Part shown: in pieces, positions 42,306 to 48,584 of the stretch
How positions within the stretch are numbered: the first letter of the stretch is position 1
Layout of the letters: each line of letters opens with the position of its first letter
Source: Hoeflea sp.
Lineage (GTDB): Bacteria > Pseudomonadota > Alphaproteobacteria > Rhizobiales > Rhizobiaceae
DNA length: 48,584 bases
Reading direction: 5' to 3'
Assembly (NCBI RefSeq): GCF_014359905.1
Contig: NZ_JACIYP010000035.1
Location: forward strand, 1 to 48,584
The notes under the pieces: generated by a model
Told to the model about the DNA's origin: nothing
The model's database searches: none
Seen by the model: only the letters and a program-made list of their open reading frames with translations
Program-made: the position numbers and the translations under genes

Positions 42306-44768
42306 ATGATGCGCATCGTCAAAGGGCTTATCAAGCTCATTCTCATCGTGGTGCCTGTCGTGGTGATGGCCGCGGGCGCCGGAATGCTGTGGGTGTCGCG
42401 CTCCCAGGCACCGCTTGACGGGGCTCAGCAGATCGCCGGGCTGGGCGGCGATGTGACGATCACCCGCGACCGCAACGGCGTGCCGCACATCGTGGCCGCG
42501 ACGCGCGCCGATGTGGCGGCCGGCCTCGGATTCGCCCATGCGCAGGACCGGCTCTGGCAGATGGAAGTCAGCCGCATGGCAGGCCAGGGGCGTCTGTCGG
42601 AAATGTTCGGCGACGCCACCGTCGGCACCGATGTCTGGCTCAGGACCATGGGGATCCATGAGGCGGCGGTCGCCTCGCTCGCGGTGATGGATGCCGATAC
42701 CATGGCGATGCTCGAAGGCTATGCGCGCGGCGTCAATGCCTGGATGACGCGCGAGACGCCGGTGTTTTCATCAAGGCTGCCGCCGGAATATGTGATCCTT
42801 GGCGTCACTCCCGAACCCTGGACGCCCGCGCACACGCTCACGGCGATCAAGATGATGTCGGTGTCGCTGGCCGAAAACATCGGTGACGAGGCGCTCAGGC
42901 TGGGCTTTCACCGGATCGGATTGAGCGAGGCGGAAATCCGCGACCTGCTGCCCTATCTCGACGCCGACACGCCGCCGCCGATGCCGGATCTGACCGCGCT
43001 TCTGGGGCTCGATGCCGCGCCGCTCGGCAAGGCGGTCACCACCGCAGACGCGACCTCGGCCTTCGCCGGGATCGACGCGATGCTGTCCACCGGTGCCTCC
43101 AACAACTGGGTGATTTCGGGCGAGCGCACGCAATCGGGCCTGCCGATTGTCGCCAACGATCCGCATCTGGGGCTGATGGCGCCGTCGATCTGGTATCTCG
43201 CGCATCTTGAGGTCACCGACGAATTCGGCGAGCCGCGGCGGCTGATCGGACCCTCGCTGCCGGGCACGCCCTATGTGCTCCTGGGCCGCGGCAACGACAT
43301 CGCCTGGGGCTTTACCAACACCGCGACGGACGCGCAGGACGTGTTTGTCGAGCGCGTCAATCCCGACGATCCGGACCAGTACCTGACGCCCACCGGCTGG
43401 GCGCCGTTCGGTCAGAAAGAGGAGACCATCCGGATCAGGGGCGGCACGGAACAGACATTCACCCGCCGCTGGACCCGGCACGGGCCGGTCCTGCCTGCAG
43501 GCTACAAGCATTTCGACCGGCTGCTGCCAGCAAATACCGTTGCCGCGCTGCAATGGGTGGCGCTGGCCCATGACGACACCACGGCGATCGCCGGAACGCG
43601 GCTCTATGACATGCGCACGGTCGCGGAATTCCAGGCAGGCTTCGAGCCGTTCCTGACGCCGATGCAGTCGGTGGTGGTCGCCGACACATCGGGCGCCATC
43701 GGCTTCGTCGCCGCCGGCCGGGTGCCCCGGCGCGATCCGGCCAACCGTTTGATGGGCCGCGCGCCGGCGCCGGGCTGGAACGCGATCTATGACTGGCGCG
43801 GATTTGCCCCTTACAGGGACCTGCCGCGCGAGACCAATCCGGAGGACGGCCTGATCGCCACCGCCAACACCAAGATCGTCGGGCCGGACTATCCGATCCA
43901 CCTGACCTTCGACTGGGAGGAGCCCTACCGGCAGAACCGCATCGAGACGCTGATCAACGGCGCGCAGGAACCGCACTCGATGGAAACGTCGCGGCGTGTG
44001 CAGGCCGACGTCCACTCGCCGGCGTTTGCGGGGCTCAAGCCGCGCATGCTCGCGCGCCTCGAGGGTGCGGAGCTCTCCGATGACCGCCGCAAGCTCGCCG
44101 ACGGCATCGCCGCCTGGGACGGCCAGATGGCGCGCGACAGGTCGGAGCCGCTCCTGATGCTGGCCTGGATGCGCCACACCATGATCATGGCCTTCGAGGA
44201 CGATCTGGGCTTCCTGTTCAAGGACTGGTTCAAGGCCCGCGGCAAGGTGCTCGAGCGGCTGCTGGACGACCAGAGCGCGCGCAACTGGTGCGACATCAAG
44301 GGCACCGACACCGAGGAGAATTGCGACGAGATTGTCGCAGGCGCCTTCAACGCCGCGATCGACGATCTCACCGCGCGCTACGGCGCGGAGCCGGAGGCGT
44401 GGCGCTACGGCAAGGCGCATTACGCCAAGGGCGCGCACCGTCCGTTCGGCGAGGTGGATGCGCTCAGGCGCTTCTTCAATGTCGAGGTCGAAAGCGGCGG
44501 CGGCCCGTTCACCCTCGACCGCGGCTACACCCAGCTGCACGATGACGCCGACCCCTACGCCAGCACCAATGCGTCCAGCTATCGCGGGATCTTCGACATG
44601 GCCGATCTCGACCAGGCCACCTACATCCACACCACCGGCCAGTCCGGCAACGTCTTCTCCGGCCACTACAATGATTTCGCGGCCGTATGGGCCGACGTGA
44701 ACTCGATCCTGATTCCGTCGACGGGGGCGGTGGATCCGGAAGGCGTGTGGCGGCTCACGCCCGGGTGA
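42306..44768 (+). CDS. Penicillin acylase family protein (Ntn hydrolase)
   Basis: 820 aa precursor. An N-terminal hydrophobic segment (about 8-30) targets it to the membrane or periplasm. Residues 45-250 form the alpha region (VTITRDRNGVPHIVA, FAHAQDRLWQME). The self-cleavage nucleophile is Ser265 in TGASNNWVISG, giving the beta chain to the end, with NDPHLGL and the oxyanion Asn region. Substrate may be an N-acyl homoserine lactone, a beta-lactam or another amide. GGGAGG lies upstream. Its last ~90 codons recur as a decayed copy at 47428-47692. Confidence 0.93.
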   Translation: MMRIVKGLIKLILIVVPVVVMAAGAGMLWVSRSQAPLDGAQQIAGLGGDVTITRDRNGVPHIVAATRADVAAGLGFAHAQDRLWQMEVSRMAGQGRLSEMFGDATVGTDVWLRTMGIHEAAVASLAVMDADTMAMLEGYARGVNAWMTRETPVFSSRLPPEYVILGVTPEPWTPAHTLTAIKMMSVSLAENIGDEALRLGFHRIGLSEAEIRDLLPYLDADTPPPMPDLTALLGLDAAPLGKAVTTADATSAFAGIDAMLSTGASNNWVISGERTQSGLPIVANDPHLGLMAPSIWYLAHLEVTDEFGEPRRLIGPSLPGTPYVLLGRGNDIAWGFTNTATDAQDVFVERVNPDDPDQYLTPTGWAPFGQKEETIRIRGGTEQTFTRRWTRHGPVLPAGYKHFDRLLPANTVAALQWVALAHDDTTAIAGTRLYDMRTVAEFQAGFEPFLTPMQSVVVADTSGAIGFVAAGRVPRRDPANRLMGRAPAPGWNAIYDWRGFAPYRDLPRETNPEDGLIATANTKIVGPDYPIHLTFDWEEPYRQNRIETLINGAQEPHSMETSRRVQADVHSPAFAGLKPRMLARLEGAELSDDRRKLADGIAAWDGQMARDRSEPLLMLAWMRHTMIMAFEDDLGFLFKDWFKARGKVLERLLDDQSARNWCDIKGTDTEENCDEIVAGAFNAAIDDLTARYGAEPEAWRYGKAHYAKGAHRPFGEVDALRRFFNVEVESGGGPFTLDRGYTQLHDDADPYASTNASSYRGIFDMADLDQATYIHTTGQSGNVFSGHYNDFAAVWADVNSILIPSTGAVDPEGVWRLTPG

Positions 44769-44798
44769 GGCGAGGGGCTTGATCGGCACGGCGTGAAT

Positions 44799-44831
44799 GG
44801 ACGGCCGACGCGGGGAAGCGGCCGGCTGTCC
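44799..44831. terminator. Convergent hairpin between penicillin acylase and the TPR gene
   Basis: GGACGGCCG (44799-44807) pairs with CGGCTGTCC (44823-44831) with one G-T wobble, loop 15 nt. Placed between two converging genes (stops at 44768 and 44861), it may serve both directions. No T-run. Confidence 0.4.
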
Positions 44832-44860
44832 AATCAGGTGTCAGGACCGGGACAGAGACG

Positions 44861-45394
44861 TCAGTAGCTGTAGGTCCTGCCGGTCTTGATCGCCTTGCGC
44901 AGCGCGGTTTCCGGCCAGCTTGATTTGCCGCCGCGGGCTTCGATCTCCGCAAGTTGCAGCTTGGCGGCCTCGATGTCGCCGGCCGCCACCAGGCCCTGGC
45001 CCATGTAGGACCGTGCAAGCAGATTGTCCGGATCGGCCTTCAGAGCCGCATCGTAATATTGCATCCCCAGATCGGCCCGGCCCGCCTTGCGGTGGGTGAA
45101 GCCGTAATAGGTCAGCACGCGGCTTTCGCCCTGATCGGACATCGCCGCCAGCACATGAAGCGCTTCGCTATATTTGCCGGCATAGGCGAGTTCGCGCACG
45201 GCGGCGTAGCGGGTGTCGTCATCAAGGCGGCTTTCCTTCGCGTCGGCGCAGGACTTTGTCTTCTCGTCCCAGATCTTGCCGTCCTTGCAGACCTTGGTGG
45301 TCTTGGTTGGCTCGGGCGGGGAATCGTCGGAGGTTCCGGCTGCGAAGGCGACCATGGGGAACATGAGGGCGGCTGTGAGGATGAGGTGGCGCAT
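44861..45394 (-). CDS. Exported TPR-repeat protein
   Basis: 177 aa, start at 45394 with AAGGA about 7 nt upstream. Sec signal MRHLILTAALMFPMVAFAAG. Two to three TPR-like units occupy residues about 70-160: RYAAVRELAYAGKYSEALHVLAAM, RVLTYYGFTHRKAGRADLGMQYYDAALKADPDNLLARSYMGQGLVAAGD (in outline). A Cys pair in KVCKDGKIWDEKTKSCADAKE may form a disulfide. Divergent from the lipoprotein/ECF module; a partner-binding role is likely. Confidence 0.85.
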   Translation of the reverse strand: MRHLILTAALMFPMVAFAAGTSDDSPPEPTKTTKVCKDGKIWDEKTKSCADAKESRLDDDTRYAAVRELAYAGKYSEALHVLAAMSDQGESRVLTYYGFTHRKAGRADLGMQYYDAALKADPDNLLARSYMGQGLVAAGDIEAAKLQLAEIEARGGKSSWPETALRKAIKTGRTYSY

Positions 45395-45517
45395 GGAGAG
45401 TTCCTTCGGTTCGCGTTGATGGAGGGCATACGTTCCGGCGCCAGGAAAAATTTCAGGTGATCGCGTTTTTTTCATCTCAAGGTCAATTTCGGCGCCATTA
45501 GTTTTCGATGCGCCTTC

Positions 45518-45546
45518 GGGAATAATCTGGCTGCCCTGCGCGTAGT
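45518..45546 (+). promoter_or_regulatory. Candidate ECF-type promoter before the small lipoprotein
   Basis: GGGAAT (45518-45523), 17-nt spacer, CGTAGT (45541-45546), 57 nt before the ATG at 45604. GGAA-type -35 plus CGT-type -10 is the general ECF sigma pattern, and an ECF gene follows downstream. The other part of the 209-nt gap 45395-45603 shows no clear element. Confidence 0.45.
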
Positions 45547-45603
45547 CTTCCTGTGAGCCCCATTCAGGGCGGCTCAGTCACACATCATCATCGGGAGATT
45601 ACC

Positions 45604-45948
45604 ATGAGACTTGCAACCCTCGCCGCACTCGCAATTCTGGCCGCTGGCTGCACTGGCGCCTCTGCCGCAAGCCACGCGACCCTGACCGCAGAAAACGGCA
45701 TGACGCTTTATACCTTCGACAAGGATACGGCAGGCACGTCCGTCTGCTATGATGAATGCGCGGTCAAATGGCCTCCGTTCATCGCAGAATCGGGCGCCAC
45801 CATGCCGGGGCTGAGCACAGTTGAACGCAAGGATGGCAGCAAGCAGTGGGCAAAGGACGGCAAGCCGCTCTATTTCTGGGTTGGCGATACCGAGCCGGGT
45901 GAGACCAATGGCGATGGCGTCGGCGGCGTCTGGCACGTCGCACGCTAG
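45604..45948 (+). CDS. Small lipoprotein with COG4315 (PF03640) repeat domain
   Basis: 114 aa, start at 45604 with GGGAG upstream. Lipobox ILAAGC (Cys16). The mature part has the repeat LTAENGMTLYTFDKDTAG and CYDECAVKWPPF, then KQWAKDGKPLYFWVGDTEPGETNGDG and GGVWHVAR, the pattern of the secreted repeat/COG4315 family. Such small envelope lipoproteins are often encoded with ECF sigma factors. Function unknown. Confidence 0.9.
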   Translation: MRLATLAALAILAAGCTGASAASHATLTAENGMTLYTFDKDTAGTSVCYDECAVKWPPFIAESGATMPGLSTVERKDGSKQWAKDGKPLYFWVGDTEPGETNGDGVGGVWHVAR

Positions 45949-45973
45949 GGCGGATATTTGCGGAGGGTCGCGC

Positions 45974-46050
45974 AATCGGTCAACGCGGCCCTCCGGTTCG
46001 GATCTGCACCCGAGGGAAGGGCGGATTGCAACCGTGGCGGAATCGGTCAA
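45974..46050. repeat. 10-bp direct repeat before the ECF gene
   Basis: AATCGGTCAA occurs at 45974-45983 and 46041-46050, 67 bp apart, in the 193-nt gap 45949-46141. It may mark promoter-proximal binding sites of the sigma factor operon. No other element is clear in the gap. Confidence 0.35.
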
Positions 46051-46141
46051 TATACGCGCGCAACCGTTGAAGGCCGGCATTCGTAGCCAGTTTGCGCGCG
46101 CAGACCGGGGCCACTCCGCAGCCCACAAGGACGAGGCAAGG

Positions 46142-46648
46142 GTGACGACTCCAGACCAGTTCAGGACCGAGATGATCGGGCTTCTGCCGCGATTGCGCCG
46201 GTTTGCCATGACGCTGAGCCGCTCGGGTCCGGATGCCGATGATCTGGTGCAGGATGCGTGTGCTGCGGCGCTGCAGAAGTGGCATCTCTACGACCCCGCG
46301 CAACCGCTCGACCGGTGGATGTTTCGCATCATCCGCAATATCTGGATCAGCGAGATCCGCAAGCGCCAGGTCCGCCAGGGCCAGGGCCAGATTCCTGCGG
46401 AAGAGGCGACCGAGCTGCAGACCGCGGATGCCGACGAGGCGCTCGCGGCCCGGCAGGTCCAGGGCAAGGTCAGCGACCTGCCAGCAGAGCTTGCCCAGCC
46501 CTTGATGCTGGTCTGCGCGGAGGGCTATAGCTACCTGGAAGTCTCGGCGCTGTTGGAGATACCGGTCGGAACCGTCATGAGCCGCATTCACAGGGCAAGA
46601 AAGCTGCTTGTTTCCACTCTTGGTCAAGCGGAACGGATCACGTCATGA
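46142..46648 (+). CDS. ECF RNA polymerase sigma factor
   Basis: 168 aa from a GTG at 46142 (an ATG at 46172 is possible). Sigma region 2: RRFAMTLSRSGPDADDLVQDACAAAL and PLDRWMFRIIRNIWI. Region 4: LPAELAQPLMLVCAEGYSYLEVSALLEIPVGTVMSRIHRARKLL. It overlaps the anti-sigma gene (ATGA). The expected target is its own operon and the lipoprotein gene before it. Confidence 0.92.
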   Translation: MTTPDQFRTEMIGLLPRLRRFAMTLSRSGPDADDLVQDACAAALQKWHLYDPAQPLDRWMFRIIRNIWISEIRKRQVRQGQGQIPAEEATELQTADADEALAARQVQGKVSDLPAELAQPLMLVCAEGYSYLEVSALLEIPVGTVMSRIHRARKLLVSTLGQAERITS

Positions 46649-47424
46649 CAGATCTCTCGATCAGGTTGAGCGCCTATCTGGATGGTGAGCTGGAAGCGGC
46701 TGACGCCCTTGCGATCGAAGCATTGCTCGAAGCAGACCCGGCCGCGCAAGCCGAGCTGGAGGCGCTGATGGCTGCCGATGCCATGGCTCAGGACCAGTTC
46801 GCAACGCTTCTGAATGATCCGGTGCCGCTGGCGCTTGCGCAGAAGATCAAGTCATCCCCAATGGGCACGCCGGCCGCGCGCCCGGCGTCGCGGATGATGG
46901 GGGGAGCGCTTGCGGCAGGTCTTGCCCTGTTCATCCTTGGCGGCGCGGGCGGATACCTGCTCAACGACCAGCTCGCTCCGAACGGCAGTGAGGTGGCACG
47001 CGCGGGCTGGTTGAGCGACATCGCCGATTACCACGCGATCTATGCCGACCAGCAACGCCACCTCGTCGAAGTGGCGGCCGAGGAGGCCGACCATATCGAA
47101 AAATGGCTGGGCGCCACGGTGGGCGTTGCGTTCTCGATTCCGGATTTGAGCCAGTTTGGCCTGACGTTCGAGGGTGGACGGCTTCTGGTGGCGGCCGGCA
47201 AGCCGGTGGCGCAGCTGATGTACCGGCTGGAGGACGGCACCGTCATCGCGCTGTGCCTGCAAAGCAGCGCGGGCGCACCACCGGCCCCTGAATTCCAGCA
47301 GCAGACCATCAAGGGGTTCGACTTCGTCTCGTGGAAGGCGGATGGGGCCGCCTATGTGGTCATCGGCCCCGGCGGCCAACCCGGCCTCACCGAAATAGCG
47401 GCTCTCGCGGCCCGCGAAGTCTGA
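46645..47424 (+). CDS. Anti-sigma factor
   Basis: 259 aa. The N-terminal RLSAYLDGELEAADALAIEALLEADP is the anti-sigma-domain pattern (no ZAS His/Cys set seen). A single membrane span lies at about 86-108 (ALAAGLALFILGGAGGYLL). The C-terminal ~150 residues form a sensory domain on the far side of the membrane. ATGA overlap with the sigma gene means equal translation. The stop is immediately followed by a pseudogene remnant. Confidence 0.9.
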   Translation: MTDLSIRLSAYLDGELEAADALAIEALLEADPAAQAELEALMAADAMAQDQFATLLNDPVPLALAQKIKSSPMGTPAARPASRMMGGALAAGLALFILGGAGGYLLNDQLAPNGSEVARAGWLSDIADYHAIYADQQRHLVEVAAEEADHIEKWLGATVGVAFSIPDLSQFGLTFEGGRLLVAAGKPVAQLMYRLEDGTVIALCLQSSAGAPPAPEFQQQTIKGFDFVSWKADGAAYVVIGPGGQPGLTEIAALAAREV

Positions 47425-47427
47425 GCG

Positions 47428-47692
47428 GAAGGCGGCGGCGGGCGTTCACGCCGGACTGCGGCCACAGCCAGCGGGGCAATGCCGCCGGCGCCTCCGCCAA
47501 CACCGACGCGTCAGGCTGTCGCGGCATCTTCGCAATGTTCGATCCCGACCTTGCCACCTGCATACACCACCGGCCAATCCGGCAACGTATTCTCCGGCCA
47601 CTGCAGCAATTTGGCGGCCATATGGGCGGAATTCGGTTGTGATTCCGTCGACGGGTCGGTGGAGGTGGGTGGAAGCTCACGCCGGAGTGAGG
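47428..47692 (+). pseudogene. Decayed copy of the penicillin acylase 3' end
   Basis: This intergenic stretch aligns with the last ~280 nt of the penicillin acylase gene (about 44490-44768). Over 37 nt (47566-47602 against 44631-44667) only two bases differ. The first part reads in one frame (ANTDASGCRGIFAMFDPDLATCIH against ASTNASSYRGIFDMADLDQATYIH); a 2-nt loss near 47563 then shifts to another frame (TTGQSGNVFSGHCSNLAAIWAE against TTGQSGNVFSGHYNDFAAVWAD). More indels follow. It retains the final GTGAG-type end. It has no start codon or N-terminal part, so it is non-functional. It may be the tail of a lost second acylase gene. Confidence 0.8.
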
Positions 47693-47737
47693 GGGTGGGC
47701 GCCGGCATGGGGTGGCTGGCGCCCCGCAACGCCCATC

Positions 47738-48584
47738 CTAGCCGTTCTTTTGTTTTGATCCACCGATCACGACTTCCTCCTGTCTTGATCCAAACATTGA
47801 CGCCACTTTAGCGGCCCGATCGGCCTCGTTCGCGTCTTCAACCCACGGCCAGACCAACGGCAGAAGGGCATCGATAGGTCCGTCCGTACTTACACAGTCG
47901 ATAATGACATACCAGCGGTCACTCCTAGTTTCGTACTTGTGCTTTCGGCCAATGGCCGCCGCCGCAACGTGGCTATCTTCTGAAGCGTTTAAGGTTACCG
48001 CGTAGGTAAGTCCGCCACTTGATGTTTTGAGCGAGTACGCCTTGATCGCCTTTTTTGTCTTTGCAATCTCGTCCCGAAGCATCCAAATGTTTCTTCCTAC
48101 CTCTACAAGCGCAGCACCCGAAAACTCATAAAGCTCGATTACAACGGCTGCGATCTCTGGAGGGGCCGTCTTCAGCTCAGAAAGTAGTCCTGTAATCAGC
48201 GGGATTCCTAATGATTCCAATGCGCCCTTGGGCCGCTCCGGCTTGAGGCCTAGATCGGCGGCAATCATGTAGTCGTCCACAACCGTCGCGAAGTCACGAT
48301 CGATGACCATGAAATCCGCTTCAGGCGGCAGGGCCAGTTTTGTCCGAATATGATAACCTAAAAAATTGTACTCGCTGTCTGAGATGCTGGAATCGAAAAC
48401 GTCTCCTCGCGCCTTGAGATAGAAAAGCATCTCTATGGGCGATGGCAACATGCGGGATGCACAATCGAAAAATCCCATATCCCAGATAACAGGGGCTGGG
48501 TCGCCTCGTTTTCGGTCAAGCATGGAACGCGATAGGTGTGTAGCCGCAGGGAACATGTCGCTTAGTACTACGATTGGGAACACG
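47738..48584 (-). CDS. Hypothetical protein, 5' truncated by the window end
   Basis: At least 281 aa; the frame stays open to the right window edge, so the true start is outside. No family recognised. It has mixed alpha/beta content, no signal peptide or membrane span in the visible part, and no clear motif. Base composition is visibly AT-richer than the rest of the window, with rare-looking codons (AGT, TTA, ATA), which suggests recent acquisition. The neighbourhood beyond is unknown. Confidence 0.6.
   Translation of the reverse strand, partial: VFPIVVLSDMFPAATHLSRSMLDRKRGDPAPVIWDMGFFDCASRMLPSPIEMLFYLKARGDVFDSSISDSEYNFLGYHIRTKLALPPEADFMVIDRDFATVVDDYMIAADLGLKPERPKGALESLGIPLITGLLSELKTAPPEIAAVVIELYEFSGAALVEVGRNIWMLRDEIAKTKKAIKAYSLKTSSGGLTYAVTLNASEDSHVAAAAIGRKHKYETRSDRWYVIIDCVSTDGPIDALLPLVWPWVEDANEADRAAKVASMFGSRQEEVVIGGSKQKNG

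Noticed and set aside
45415..45436. GGAAC-N16-CGCG on the minus strand as an EcfG promoter for the TPR gene
   Set aside because: The -10 differs from CGTT at two positions; kept only as a weak possibility.
45444..45467. GGAAA-N15-CGTT as an EcfG promoter before the lipoprotein
   Set aside because: Wrong fifth base and spacer one shorter than the known 16-17 nt; the ECF-type site at 45518 fits better.
1..48584. tRNA, rRNA, CRISPR arrays or insertion sequences
   Set aside because: No cloverleaf-like element, no regularly spaced repeats, and no transposase or integrase frame was seen on either strand.

Overview
The window is GC-rich, densely packed bacterial DNA, most probably from an alphaproteobacterium of the order Hyphomicrobiales (Rhizobiales). 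The pointers are a DUF1217 flagellar-type protein, the divergent cobS/cobT block with DUF1289 and clan-AA protease genes, the HisKA type of the sensor kinase, an extensin-like lipoprotein, and two promoters that fit the alphaproteobacterial EcfG general-stress consensus (GGAAC-N16/17-CGTT). A Hoeflea-like genus would fit, but the sequence alone does not prove it. No rRNA, tRNA, CRISPR array or complete insertion sequence was found.

Region 1 (1-2854): the 3' end of a peptide-type ABC transporter operon (two ATPases) followed by a kynureninase-like PLP enzyme of unknown substrate. Region 2 (2947-12663): a tight nine-gene operon for L-tryptophan breakdown through anthraniloyl-CoA. It encodes a monooxygenase/old-yellow-enzyme fusion, an SDR, a MarR regulator, an enoyl-CoA hydratase, an acyl-CoA dehydrogenase, an aryl-CoA ligase, a Rid protein, kynureninase and tryptophan 2,3-dioxygenase. 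Region 3 (12700-18635): a second operon with a VOC-cupin-cupin protein and a five-gene Liv-type transporter. It starts from a promoter sharing the core TTTTAG-S-CTTGAA with the region 2 promoter, so the two units are probably co-regulated. A convergent 4-HBT-type thioesterase follows. Together, regions 2 and 3 look like uptake plus a complete aerobic CoA-dependent pathway, except that no recognisable N-formylkynurenine formamidase is present.

Region 4 (19232-21045): small stress genes (host-attachment family, DJ-1/PfpI, Rho_N-like, a small acidic protein), with two EcfG-type promoters. Region 5 (21237-25700): an aromatic module on the minus strand with homogentisate dioxygenase, an MBL-fold protein with a degenerate metal motif, an FAD monooxygenase and a DUF2783 protein. 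The last two look like a flavoprotein plus small-coupling-protein hydroxylase. A palindrome sits inside the hmgA promoter.

Region 6 (25848-45394): mainly chromosomal housekeeping: dusA, a membrane-anchored methyltransferase, a YciA-type thioesterase, an extensin-like lipoprotein, a TauE/SafE permease, a six-repeat DUF1217 protein, an aspartic protease, DUF1289, cobS/cobT, a histidine kinase, a thermonuclease, a GST, a UDG-like protein, an Lrp regulator, DUF302, an AlkD-like protein, a beta-hydroxyacid dehydrogenase, penicillin acylase and a TPR protein. Region 7 (45518-48584): a lipoprotein, ECF sigma and anti-sigma module, then a frameshifted remnant of the penicillin acylase 3' end. The window closes with a visibly AT-richer unknown gene that looks like the edge of an acquired segment.
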